15,862 nt of DNA, from contig JAEZIQ010000155.1 in assembly GCA_023436605.1 (NCBI GenBank), forward strand, positions 1 through 15,862, written 5' to 3'. The translations under genes were made by a program, and so were the position numbers. Below the pieces are notes generated by a model. It was given only the letters and a program-made list of their open reading frames with translations, ran no database searches and was not told the origin of the DNA. The stretch comes from Actinomycetes bacterium. Its GTDB lineage: Bacteria > Actinomycetota > Thermoleophilia > Solirubrobacterales > 70-9. Below, piece after piece: positions 1 through 6,489 of the stretch; positions within the stretch are counted from its first letter, which is position 1; every line of letters starts with the position of its first letter.

Positions 1-879
1 ACCTACGACAGCGTCGGCAGCGTGGGTAGGGGTCGATGCCCGTACCGCGGCGACGTCGTCGATCAGGGTGACGTCACGCTCGTGGCCGACAGCTGCGATG
101 ACCGGTACGGCGAGTAGGGCCACCGTCCGGCAGAGATCCTCATCGCAGAAAGCCCAGAGGTCGGTCAGGCTGCCGCCGCCGCGGCAGACCACGATCACCT
201 CGACCTCGGCGAAAGCAGCCATGTCACTGAGGGTGCTCCTGATCACCGGTGCTGCCTTGCGATCCTGTACCGGGGCGAAGCCCCAGACGATCTCGCCCCG
301 CCAGCCCCGACGCTCCAGTCCGACCAGGAGATCCTGGCGGGCAGCACCACCTTCAGCGGTGATCACCCCGATCCGGCGGGGCAGGACGGGACGCCGAAGT
401 GTCTTCTGCGGTTCGGTCAGGCCTTCCGCTACGAAGCGTTTCCTGAGTTCCGCCAGGCGGGCGATCAGGTCCCCTTCGCCGGAAGGCCGCAAATCGGTGG
501 CCCTGAAACTGAAGGAAGGCGAAGCTGTCTTGCCGCCCTCGTAATAGTCCGGTCCTCCGGTTGCCACCACCTGGGCGCCGACTCTGACCGCCTGCTCGGG
601 CAACCCCAGCCGGTCGAATTCGCGGCGCCACATCGTGCAGCGGACTCCCCCGCGTTCGTCCTTGAGCTGGAAGTAGACCTGGACCCCGGTCCGGTTGAAC
701 TCGGTGATCTCACCGGTGATCGTCGCCCGCGGCAAAGCCCGCATCTGCTTCTTCAGAGAGAGCGCATACTCGCCGACCGGAACCGGGGCTGGTTCAGCCG
801 CCGGCGAACCGGAGTTGGCCACGCCGTCGGCGTCGGCGACGGAAGGGCGGTTCTCGATCTCGGGAAAGTCCTCGCTCAC
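1..879 (-). CDS. xseA: Exodeoxyribonuclease VII large subunit, N-terminal part (runs off the window)
   Basis: XseA is the catalytic large subunit of exonuclease VII, a cytoplasmic nuclease that degrades single-stranded DNA to oligonucleotides together with the small subunit XseB. The frame is open for 293 codons from a GTG at 879 to the window edge. Family hallmarks are seen: an OB-fold region near residues 40-125 (start of EITEFNRTGVQVYFQLKD, later CTMWRREF), then the catalytic domain with RRIGVIT, followed by GRGGGS-type CRGGGSLTDLWAFCDE, then AAVGHERD and ASTPTHAAD. The usual DLWxFNDE asparagine is a cysteine here. The full protein is normally about 400-450 residues, so roughly the last third is missing. 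A GGAAAG purine run sits directly against the GTG; no in-frame ATG lies just upstream. About 35 unconserved residues precede the OB fold, so a start at a later codon cannot be excluded. It diverges from the sulfate operon. Confidence 0.95.
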   Translation of the reverse strand, partial: MSEDFPEIENRPSVADADGVANSGSPAAEPAPVPVGEYALSLKKQMRALPRATITGEITEFNRTGVQVYFQLKDERGGVRCTMWRREFDRLGLPEQAVRVGAQVVATGGPDYYEGGKTASPSFSFRATDLRPSGEGDLIARLAELRKRFVAEGLTEPQKTLRRPVLPRRIGVITAEGGAARQDLLVGLERRGWRGEIVWGFAPVQDRKAAPVIRSTLSDMAAFAEVEVIVVCRGGGSLTDLWAFCDEDLCRTVALLAVPVIAAVGHERDVTLIDDVAAVRASTPTHAADAVVG

Positions 880-891
880 CTTTCCAGCATG

Positions 892-926
892 ACATTGGAA
901 GCCGACGCGCCAATGTGACGAATTGG
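892..926. promoter_or_regulatory. ATTGG/CCAAT dyad cluster upstream of xseA
   Basis: A perfect 7-base inverted repeat, ACATTGG (892-898) and CCAATGT (910-916), is separated by 11 bases and starts 13 bases upstream of the xseA GTG. A third copy of the core, ATTGG (922-926), makes a second, 5-base dyad with CCAAT (910-914) across 7 bases. The arrangement resembles an operator in the xseA promoter or leader. No regulator can be named from sequence, and chance is not excluded for such short arms. Confidence 0.3.
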
Positions 927-952
927 GCAGAAAGCTCTCATTCCGCATGGAA

Positions 953-993
953 AAAGGAGAAACCCTGAATTACGGATCGGAAATCCGACCTTT
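953..993. promoter_or_regulatory. Nested inverted repeat in the xseA/sbp intergenic region
   Basis: The perfect repeat CGGAT (973-977), loop CGGAA (978-982), ATCCG (983-987) is flanked by a second matching pair, AAAGG (953-957) and CCTTT (989-993). The inner part could be an operator or a small hairpin; the outer arms are far apart and may be coincidental. It lies upstream of both predicted sbp promoters. Confidence 0.2.
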
Positions 994-1006
994 ATGACCA
1001 TCTGGC

Positions 1007-1036
1007 TCGACATTCCGCCCGAACCCGTGGTACCTT
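1007..1036 (+). promoter_or_regulatory. Candidate sbp promoter P1 (TCGACA-N18-TACCTT)
   Basis: TCGACA (1007-1012) matches five of six positions of the -35 consensus TTGACA. TACCTT (1031-1036) fits the actinobacterial -10 pattern TANNNT, with an 18-base spacer. Transcription would begin near 1043, giving an untranslated leader of about 60 bases before sbp. Read by eye against the consensus only. Confidence 0.4.
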
Positions 1037-1045
1037 GCCCGTCTC

Positions 1046-1068
1046 GTTTATTGAGTAAGCAGATAAAC
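1046..1068. promoter_or_regulatory. AT-rich dyad GTTTAT-N11-ATAAAC ahead of the sulfate operon
   Basis: GTTTAT (1046-1051) and ATAAAC (1063-1068) form a perfect inverted repeat around 11 bases, in an AT-rich patch that stands out from the GC-rich surroundings. The geometry contains T-N11-A, the core of LysR-type regulator sites; sulfur genes in other bacteria are controlled by LysR-type proteins such as CysB. It lies just downstream of candidate promoter P1 and covers the start of the -35 of candidate P2. If transcribed it could also fold as a small 5' hairpin. The regulator is unknown. Confidence 0.4.
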
Positions 1069-1078
1069 AAAGTAACTT
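1051..1078 (+). promoter_or_regulatory. Candidate sbp promoter P2 (TTGAGT-N16-TAACTT)
   Basis: TTGAGT (1051-1056) and TAACTT (1073-1078) are separated by 16 bases. Transcription from here would start near 1085, just before the ribosome binding site. It is an alternative to P1; the two could both be used, with the dyad at 1046-1068 controlling the choice. Confidence 0.3.
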
Positions 1079-1085
1079 CATCGAC

Positions 1086-1099
1086 AAGGGGGATATCCC
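1086..1099 (+). promoter_or_regulatory. sbp ribosome binding site inside a GGGATATCCC palindrome
   Basis: A strong purine-rich site, AAGGGGGA (1086-1093), lies 8 bases before the ATG at 1102 and decides the sbp start over the upstream in-frame ATG at 994, which would put the lipoprotein signal far from the N-terminus. The site overlaps a perfect 10-base palindrome, GGGATATCCC (1090-1099). Confidence 0.65.
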
Positions 1100-1101
1100 G
1101 A

Positions 1102-2139
1102 ATGAGTCTCAGTAGTCCCATCAAGAACCGGCGCAGCATCCAGGCGCTTCTCATCCTGGCTCTCGTTGCCTTCGGCGCGATCATCGTCGGCTGCGGCAGC
1201 AGCGACGACAGCGGTGACGGCGGCGACGGCGGCGGCTCGGTCGCACTGGTCGCGTACTCGACACCCCAGCAGGCCTATGAGGATCACCTCCAGCCCGCCT
1301 TCAACGAGACCGAGGAAGGTAGCGGCGTTTCGTTCACCAACTCCTTCGGTGCCTCGGGTGACCAGAGCCGTGCAGTTGAAGCCGGCCAGAAGGCTGACTA
1401 CGTGAACTTCGCCCTCGAGACGGACATCACCCGCCTCGTCGACTCCGGCCAGGTTGCGGCCAACTGGAACAAGAACAAGTACAAGGGCATCGTCACCAAC
1501 TCCGTCGTCGCGATCGTGACCCGCCCCGGCAACCCGCTCGGCATCAAGAGCTTCGAAGACATCGTCAAGAACGACGACATCGAAGTCGTGACGCCGAACC
1601 CGTTCACCTCCGGTGGCGCGCGTTGGAACATCATGGCCGTCTACGGTGCCGCGCTGAACGCCGGCAAGTCCGAGAAGGAAGCTCTTGCCGACGTCGAGAA
1701 CATCCTCTCGAAGACCCCGACCCAGTCGGAATCCGCCCGTGTGGCCCTCCAGGCCTTCCTCGGTGGTACCGGTGACGTCCTCCTCTCCTACGAGAACGAG
1801 GCCATCGCCGCGCAGCTCGCCGGCGAAGATGTCGACTACGTGGTTCCGGAATCGACCATCCTGATCGAGCAGCCCGCTGCCGTTATCGAGGGTGCCGGAA
1901 CCGCCGCGACCGACTTCCTGAACTGGAACTGGACCGATGAGGCCCAGAACATCTGGCAGGAGCAGGGTTACCGCTCGGTCAACCCGCAGCTTCTCGACAA
2001 GGAGAAGTACCCGGTTCCGCCCGGCCTCTTCACCATCGAAGAGTTCGGTGGCTGGGACGCGGTTGTCGCCGAGTTCTTCGAGGACAAGACCGGTTCGATC
2101 TTCAAGATCGTCCAGGATCTCGGATACGCGACCGAGTAG
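1102..2139 (+). CDS. sbp: Sulfate-binding lipoprotein of the sulfate ABC importer
   Basis: This is the extracytoplasmic binding protein that captures sulfate (possibly thiosulfate) and delivers it to the CysT/CysW permease. The 345-residue product begins MSLSSPIKNRRS, has one hydrophobic segment (about 14-30) and a lipobox ending VGC, with Cys31 as lipidation site. A Gly/Asp/Ser-rich linker (32-46) tethers the domain to the membrane. The family signature TPNPFTSGGARWN is at 164-176, and FGASGDQSRAV near 82-92 matches the sulfate-contacting SGG/GSGKQARS-type loop of Sbp/CysP proteins. Length is normal. It is first in the operon; cysT follows after 31 bases without an evident terminator. Sbp and CysP cannot be separated by sequence alone; the gene order fits either. 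Confidence 0.95.
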   Translation: MSLSSPIKNRRSIQALLILALVAFGAIIVGCGSSDDSGDGGDGGGSVALVAYSTPQQAYEDHLQPAFNETEEGSGVSFTNSFGASGDQSRAVEAGQKADYVNFALETDITRLVDSGQVAANWNKNKYKGIVTNSVVAIVTRPGNPLGIKSFEDIVKNDDIEVVTPNPFTSGGARWNIMAVYGAALNAGKSEKEALADVENILSKTPTQSESARVALQAFLGGTGDVLLSYENEAIAAQLAGEDVDYVVPESTILIEQPAAVIEGAGTAATDFLNWNWTDEAQNIWQEQGYRSVNPQLLDKEKYPVPPGLFTIEEFGGWDAVVAEFFEDKTGSIFKIVQDLGYATE

Positions 2140-2170
2140 TACCTACGCTCATTGACCTGGAGCAGTTCAC

Positions 2171-3016
2171 TTGAGTGAAGTAACAGCAATAGACGCTCGG
2201 GAACCCCGGCCCCGGAAAGCCTTTTTCAGGCTTCCCGGGGCCGGCCAGGCACTTAACAAGGGCCTGGTCGTCACCTACCTGGGCCTGATGGTGATGCTGC
2301 CTCTGGTGGCGATCACCTCGAAGGCTTTCGAGAATGGTCTCAGCGGTTTCTGGGATGCGGTTTCGGCCCCGCAGGCAATGGCCGCTCTGAAGCTGACCGT
2401 AATCTGCTCCCTGATCGTGGTCGTGATCAACGCGGTGATGGGAACGCTGATCGCCTGGGTTCTGGTGCGTGACAAGTTCCCCGGCCAGAAGATCGTCAAC
2501 TCGATCATCGACCTTCCCTTCGCGCTGCCGACGATTGTCGCCAGCCTCCTGCTTCTCACCGTTTACGGGGCCGACAGTCCCCTCGGCATCCACCTTGCCT
2601 TCACCAAGCCGGCCATCGTTGTCGCCTTGCTCTTCGTGACCCTGCCCTTCGTGGTGCGAGCCGTCCAGCCGCTGCTGCTCTCGCTGGATCGCGACATGGA
2701 GGCAGCCGCCGAGTCGCTCGGCGCCAGGAAATGGCTGATCTTCCGCCGGATCATCTTCCCGAACCTCGCCCCTGGCATTGCCACTGGCGTCGCCCTGGCT
2801 TTCGCCCGGGCAATCGGCGAATTCGGATCCCTGGTGCTGGTTTCGGGCAACATCCCCTTCCGGACCGAGGTTTCCTCCGTCTACATCCGTGGCCAGATCG
2901 AGTTCGACCGTCTGGCCTCCGCCTCGGCCGTCTCGGTCGTGCTGCTGGCCGTCTCACTTCTTCTTCTCGCCTGCGTAACGCTGGCCCAGCGCTGGGGGCT
3001 CCGTCATGACCGGTGA
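2171..3016 (+). CDS. cysT: Sulfate ABC transporter permease CysT (CysU)
   Basis: One of two membrane subunits forming the sulfate channel. The 281-residue protein has about six hydrophobic helices (first about 31-50, last about 253-272). The EAA loop that docks onto the CysA ATPase runs from about 177 to 198, starting EAAAESLGARKWLIFRRI. The downstream AFARAIGEFGSLVLVSG block is typical of CysT. The start is a TTG at 2171, supported by a GGAG motif 8 bases upstream (2159-2162); no better ATG is available before the first helix. The stop codon overlaps the start of cysW by 11 bases, so the two subunits are translationally coupled. Confidence 0.95.
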   Translation: MSEVTAIDAREPRPRKAFFRLPGAGQALNKGLVVTYLGLMVMLPLVAITSKAFENGLSGFWDAVSAPQAMAALKLTVICSLIVVVINAVMGTLIAWVLVRDKFPGQKIVNSIIDLPFALPTIVASLLLLTVYGADSPLGIHLAFTKPAIVVALLFVTLPFVVRAVQPLLLSLDRDMEAAAESLGARKWLIFRRIIFPNLAPGIATGVALAFARAIGEFGSLVLVSGNIPFRTEVSSVYIRGQIEFDRLASASAVSVVLLAVSLLLLACVTLAQRWGLRHDR

Positions 3017-3812
3017 ACGCGCCACGCGGTGGAGCCTGCGCTACATCGCGCTCGCCTACCTCGCACTCCTGCTTCTGATCCCGCTCGGCTACATGATGTA
3101 CGAGACCTTCAAGGATGGTCTCCAGCCAGTCGTGGACTCGATCACCGAGCCGGACTCGATCGCCGCATTGAAGCTGACGCTTCTAACCGTCGCGATCGCG
3201 GTGCCGCTGAACACCGTCTTCGGGGTTCTGACCGCACTGGTCATGGTCCGCAGCAAGATGCGGGGCAAGAGCATCATCAACGCCCTGATCGACGTGCCGT
3301 TCGCGGTTTCACCGATAGTCGTCGGTCTCGCCCTGATCCTGGTCTACGGCCAGAACGGCTGGTTTGGCCAGGATCTGGCCGCGATGGGGATCCAGGTCAT
3401 CTTCTCCACTCCGGGCATCGTGCTGGCGGTGATCTTCGTTTCGATGCCGTTCGTCGCCCGCGAAGTGATCCCCGTCCTCCAGGAGATCGGCGACGACCAG
3501 GAAAAGGCAGCCGAGACTCTGGGCAGCGGTCCCTGGAACACCTTCTGGCGGATCACCCTCCCCGCGATCCGCTGGGGCGTCTCCTACGGCGTGGTCCTGA
3601 CCATGGCCCGGGCACTCGGGGAATTCGGCGCCGTGAGCGTCGTCTCCGGCAAGGTTTCGGGCCAGACCGAAACCCTGCCGCTGTACGTCCAGAAACAGTT
3701 CGAAACGTTCCATTCCGTGGGGGCGTACACCTCATCCCTGATCCTGGCAGCGATCGCTCTGGCCACGCTGCTGGCAATGAACCTGATGCGACGCAAGGAG
3801 AATGACGAGTGA
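3006..3812 (+). CDS. cysW: Sulfate ABC transporter permease CysW
   Basis: Second membrane subunit of the sulfate importer, pairing with CysT. The 268 residues include about six hydrophobic helices and the EAA motif at about 166-186 (EKAAETLGSGPWNTFWRI). The following ARALGEFGAVSVVSG is a CysW hallmark. It starts with ATG at 3006 inside the end of cysT, and its TGA overlaps the cysA GTG by 4 bases, so it sits in the middle of a tightly coupled operon. Distinction from cysT rests on order and the AVSVVSGK motif. Confidence 0.94.
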   Translation: MTGERATRWSLRYIALAYLALLLLIPLGYMMYETFKDGLQPVVDSITEPDSIAALKLTLLTVAIAVPLNTVFGVLTALVMVRSKMRGKSIINALIDVPFAVSPIVVGLALILVYGQNGWFGQDLAAMGIQVIFSTPGIVLAVIFVSMPFVAREVIPVLQEIGDDQEKAAETLGSGPWNTFWRITLPAIRWGVSYGVVLTMARALGEFGAVSVVSGKVSGQTETLPLYVQKQFETFHSVGAYTSSLILAAIALATLLAMNLMRRKENDE

Positions 3813-4894
3813 CGGCCGAAGCCAACACCCCTCAAGACAGCAAGACCGAAAACGGTATCGAGGTCGTCGACGTTTCGAAGCAGTTCGGCGACTTCCAGGC
3901 CCTGAGCGACGTCAACCTGACTGTCCCGGACGGCTCGATGACCGCCCTGCTCGGACCCAGTGGTTCGGGCAAGTCGACCCTGCTCCGGGCGATCGCCGGT
4001 CTCGAGGTGCCCAGCTCGGGCAAGATCTACATCTCGGGTCAGGACCAGACCGGCATGCCGGTCCGCAACCGCAACGTCGGCTTCGTCTTCCAGCATTACG
4101 CAGCCTTCAAGCACATGACCGTGTTCGAGAACATCGCTTTCGGACCCAAGGTCCGCAAGTGGCCGAAGGACAAGGTCAAGGCCCGGGTCAACGAGCTGAT
4201 CGACCTGGTCCAGCTGACCGGTCTCGGCAAGCGCTACCCTTCCCAGCTTTCCGGTGGTCAGCGCCAGCGCATGGCTCTGGCCCGGGCGCTCGCGGTCGAA
4301 CCGACCGTGCTACTTCTCGACGAGCCGTTCGGCGCCCTCGACGCCAAGGTCCGCAAGGATCTCCGCACCTGGCTTCGCCGACTTCATGACGAGGTCCACG
4401 TGACGACGATCTTCGTTACCCACGACCAGGAAGAGGCGATGGACATCGCCGAGCAGATCGTGGTGATGAACGAGGGAAAGATCGAGCAGACCGGCAGCGC
4501 CACCGACCTCTACGACTCCCCGGTCAACGACTTCGTGATGGGGTTCGTCGGCGAGGTCAACAGCATCGGCGGCAAGCTGGTGCGGCCGCACGACACGGAA
4601 ATACTCCCCTCCCCCGCCCCCGGGACGGAGGAAGTGGAGATCGACCGAATCGTGCGCCTGGGATTCTCGGGACGCATCGAGATGCTCACGATTCCCGACC
4701 GCCGGGAAGTGTGGGCTCAGCTGACCCGTTCCGAGCTCGAAACGCTCGACCTCAGTCAGGGCAGCAAGGTCTACGTCCGGCCGCGCGAGGGCTCGGTCAC
4801 CAGGAATGACACCGGAGCGCTCGAGAACACTCTTACGGAAGAGACTCCTGCCACTGACAAGCCCACTCCCGTAACGCCAGGATTGCCGGTCTGA
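3809..4894 (+). CDS. cysA: Sulfate/thiosulfate import ATP-binding protein CysA
   Basis: The ATPase that powers sulfate uptake. Motifs in order over 361 residues: Walker A GPSGSGKST (49-57), Q-loop Gln95 in FVFQHYAAF, signature LSGGQ (147-151), Walker B VLLLDEP (167-173), D-loop GALD, switch His205 in VTHDQEEA. A C-terminal regulatory TOBE-like region follows from about 255. The GTG start at 3809 overlaps the cysW stop (GTGA) and is placed by a clear AAGGAG (3795-3800) 8 bases upstream; an out-of-frame ATG at 3802 is too close to that site. The last roughly 20 residues form a Thr/Pro-rich tail encoded over the antisense 3' end of the HxlR gene (62-base overlap), an extension beyond the usual domain. 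Confidence 0.96.
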   Translation: MTAEANTPQDSKTENGIEVVDVSKQFGDFQALSDVNLTVPDGSMTALLGPSGSGKSTLLRAIAGLEVPSSGKIYISGQDQTGMPVRNRNVGFVFQHYAAFKHMTVFENIAFGPKVRKWPKDKVKARVNELIDLVQLTGLGKRYPSQLSGGQRQRMALARALAVEPTVLLLDEPFGALDAKVRKDLRTWLRRLHDEVHVTTIFVTHDQEEAMDIAEQIVVMNEGKIEQTGSATDLYDSPVNDFVMGFVGEVNSIGGKLVRPHDTEILPSPAPGTEEVEIDRIVRLGFSGRIEMLTIPDRREVWAQLTRSELETLDLSQGSKVYVRPREGSVTRNDTGALENTLTEETPATDKPTPVTPGLPV

Positions 4895-5204
4895 GATCCA
4901 TGCCCATCTCGGTGAGGCTGTAGATCACCTTCACCTTGGGTCCATCCTCGACTTCGCGGGTCATCAGACCTGCGTCTTCGAGTTCACGCAGTCGCTGAGA
5001 TAGCAGCCGATCCGACAGGCCGGGGACCGAGCGTTTCAGTTCCGCGAACCGGAGCGGACCGTCGAAAAGGGCCCAGATGATGGCACCGCTCCAGCGCTTG
5101 CCGATCAATTCGATGCCGGCGTGGAAGTGGGGACAAACCTCGGTCAGAGCCGGGGTGGGAGCGCGACCTTCGGTCGCCTGCCAGTTGGCGGTTGAACCGT
5201 TCAC
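4833..5204 (-). CDS. HxlR-family winged-helix transcriptional regulator
   Basis: A small DNA-binding regulator, 123 residues. The HxlR pattern is clear: CPHFHAGIELIGKRWSGAIIWALFDGPLRFAELKRS..GLSDRLLSQRLRELEDAGLMTREV, then a beta wing (PKVKVIYSLTEMG). Cys24 in the CP motif is at the place where many HxlR/YodB-type regulators carry a redox- or electrophile-sensing cysteine; sensing here is inference. GTG start at 5204, with no Shine-Dalgarno but a TAGAGT hexamer 9 bases upstream. It converges with and overlaps cysA by 62 bases, and lies downstream of marP on the same strand. Its targets are unknown; sulfate genes are possible only by proximity. Confidence 0.9.
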   Translation of the reverse strand: MNGSTANWQATEGRAPTPALTEVCPHFHAGIELIGKRWSGAIIWALFDGPLRFAELKRSVPGLSDRLLSQRLRELEDAGLMTREVEDGPKVKVIYSLTEMGMDLRPAILALREWACQWQESLP

Positions 5205-5213
5205 CGTTGATCC

Positions 5214-5219
5214 ACTCTA
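5214..5219 (-). promoter_or_regulatory. Candidate -10 TAGAGT for the HxlR gene (leaderless)
   Basis: On the minus strand TAGAGT ends 9 bases before the GTG at 5204, and no Shine-Dalgarno is present. A transcript would begin within a couple of bases of the start codon. No clear -35 is seen. Confidence 0.4.
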
Positions 5220-5264
5220 GCGGAGGCGATTGGTGGGAATGCCGGAACCGGTCGGCCCGAACGA

Positions 5265-6407
5265 TCAGGCGCAGGTACCGGTGTCCACTTCCTTGCCGGT
5301 GGCTCTGCCACTGATCCTCGCGAGAACCCGGTTCGGGATCGCCAGGCCTCCCGCCGGCCCTTCGGTGGTCGCCGCGAACACGGTGCCCAGAACCCGGCCC
5401 TCTCCGTCAACCAGCGGACCTCCCGAGTTGCCATGCCGGACCGAGCCCCTGAGACTGAGCATCAGTCGCTCGAAGGGCCCCGCGCCATACGCGTCGTCCC
5501 CGAGCAGCAGACGGGTCTGCCCGGCCCGGGCCGGGGTGATCGTCAGCGGCCCGTCGTTCGGATAGCCGATTACCGCTGCCGCGGTGCCTCGTCGGGCCCT
5601 GGCGAGCGCAGGCAGAGCGGGCACGTCGACATCGGCCCTGAGGACCGCGATGTCGTTGCGCGGGTTGTAGGCGATCGGGGTGGCAGATGCGCTCTGTCCG
5701 TCGTTGGTTTCCACTCGGGTGTCATCCTGGCCGGCGACCACATGGGCGTTGGTCACGAAGGTGTTCGGACCGACCGCCCAGCCCGAACCCATCACTCCGT
5801 AGCCCTGGCAGGTTCCCGAAACCTTGACCACGGACCTGGCTGCTTGCTGAACCGCTGTCTGGCTGCCGGTTCCCGCGTCGGGACGGGCGATCTCCCCCGG
5901 CGAAGAAGCGAAGCGGGGAACCGGGTCGATCCGGTGAAGGGCCTGCATCAGCGGGCCCGAGGGCGGCATCACGTCATTGACAGCCCCCACCAGCAGCGAC
6001 TTCTGCACATCGCGCCTCAGTCCCTCGGAGCTCGGGTAATAGACCGCAGCGGCGGCCAGCACCCAGACGATGCCGAGGCCGATGGCCGCGATCAGGAGAG
6101 CACCACCGATCCCGTCCAGGACCTCCCAGAAAGGGTGACGGACAGCCGAATCGCGAACCTTCTCTCCGAGGCTCACGGCCAGTGCGAGAGTGATCGAACC
6201 AACCACTATCGCTCCGAACAGGGCGACCAGCGGCGCGTAGGGTGAATTCGAACCGTGATCGAGAAAAACCGGGGCCAGACGGGAACCGAGAACGGCCCCT
6301 CCGGCCAGCCCCGCCAGTCCCAGCGCTCCGACGATCAGGCCCTGCCGAAACCCCCAGAGGGCGAGGAAGAATGTGAAAGCGGCGATGCCCCAATCGAGCA
6401 GAGTCAC
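5265..6407 (-). CDS. MarP-like membrane-anchored serine protease (CvpA N-terminus, trypsin-like domain)
   Basis: 380 residues: four hydrophobic helices of the CvpA/colicin V production type (about 4-20, 25-42, 59-80, 98-122), a linker, then a periplasmic chymotrypsin-fold protease (about 185-370). The catalytic triad is visible: His222 in TNAHVVAG, Asp252 in RNDIAVLR, Ser328 in RHGNSGGPLVD. Cys200 and Cys379, at the start and end of the protease domain, match the disulfide clamp known in Mycobacterium tuberculosis MarP (Rv3671c), which supports survival in acid and processes the peptidoglycan hydrolase RipA. Substrate here is unknown. GTG start at 6407 has no Shine-Dalgarno; TAGATT lies 6 bases upstream. 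It diverges from a penicillin-binding protein gene across 82 bases. Confidence 0.92.
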   Translation of the reverse strand: MTLLDWGIAAFTFFLALWGFRQGLIVGALGLAGLAGGAVLGSRLAPVFLDHGSNSPYAPLVALFGAIVVGSITLALAVSLGEKVRDSAVRHPFWEVLDGIGGALLIAAIGLGIVWVLAAAAVYYPSSEGLRRDVQKSLLVGAVNDVMPPSGPLMQALHRIDPVPRFASSPGEIARPDAGTGSQTAVQQAARSVVKVSGTCQGYGVMGSGWAVGPNTFVTNAHVVAGQDDTRVETNDGQSASATPIAYNPRNDIAVLRADVDVPALPALARARRGTAAAVIGYPNDGPLTITPARAGQTRLLLGDDAYGAGPFERLMLSLRGSVRHGNSGGPLVDGEGRVLGTVFAATTEGPAGGLAIPNRVLARISGRATGKEVDTGTCA

Positions 6408-6413
6408 TCGGCC

Positions 6414-6419
6414 AATCTA
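6414..6419 (-). promoter_or_regulatory. Candidate -10 TAGATT for marP (leaderless)
   Basis: TAGATT on the minus strand is followed by 6 bases and then the GTG at 6407, which lacks a Shine-Dalgarno. This fits a leaderless transcript. Confidence 0.4.
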
Positions 6420-6474
6420 AACTCCGGAACCCGCGGGCCGCCGGGTCAGGAGTTCTAACCACCGCCGACACCGG

Positions 6475-6480
6475 TATTTT
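6475..6480 (+). promoter_or_regulatory. Candidate -10 TATTTT for the penicillin-binding protein gene
   Basis: TATTTT stands in GC-rich sequence 9 bases before the ATG at 6490 (6 bases before the TTG at 6487). No Shine-Dalgarno is present. TTCTAA (6453-6458), 16 bases upstream, is a weak -35 candidate. Leaderless or nearly leaderless transcription is likely. Confidence 0.4.
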
Positions 6481-6489
6481 TCAAGCTTG

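Noticed and set aside
994..1101. Extended sbp start at ATG 994
   Set aside because: It would place the lipoprotein signal about 36 residues inside the protein and cover the promoter dyad; ATG 1102 has a strong SD at 8 bases.
1199..1236. GGCGAC-rich short repeats in sbp
   Set aside because: They encode the Gly/Asp/Ser linker after the lipidated cysteine; this is ordinary low-complexity linker rather than a separate element.
2140..2170. Possible attenuator between sbp and cysT (GCTC...GAGC)
   Set aside because: The stem is only four pairs, too weak to support.
3029..3805. A 258-codon plus-strand frame within cysW
   Set aside because: It is a shifted reading of cysW (Arg/Pro/Asp-rich), while cysW has the EAA motif and membrane helices.
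5433..6245. A 270-codon plus-strand frame opposite marP
   Set aside because: It is antisense to the protease triad region, with no motif and no start signal.
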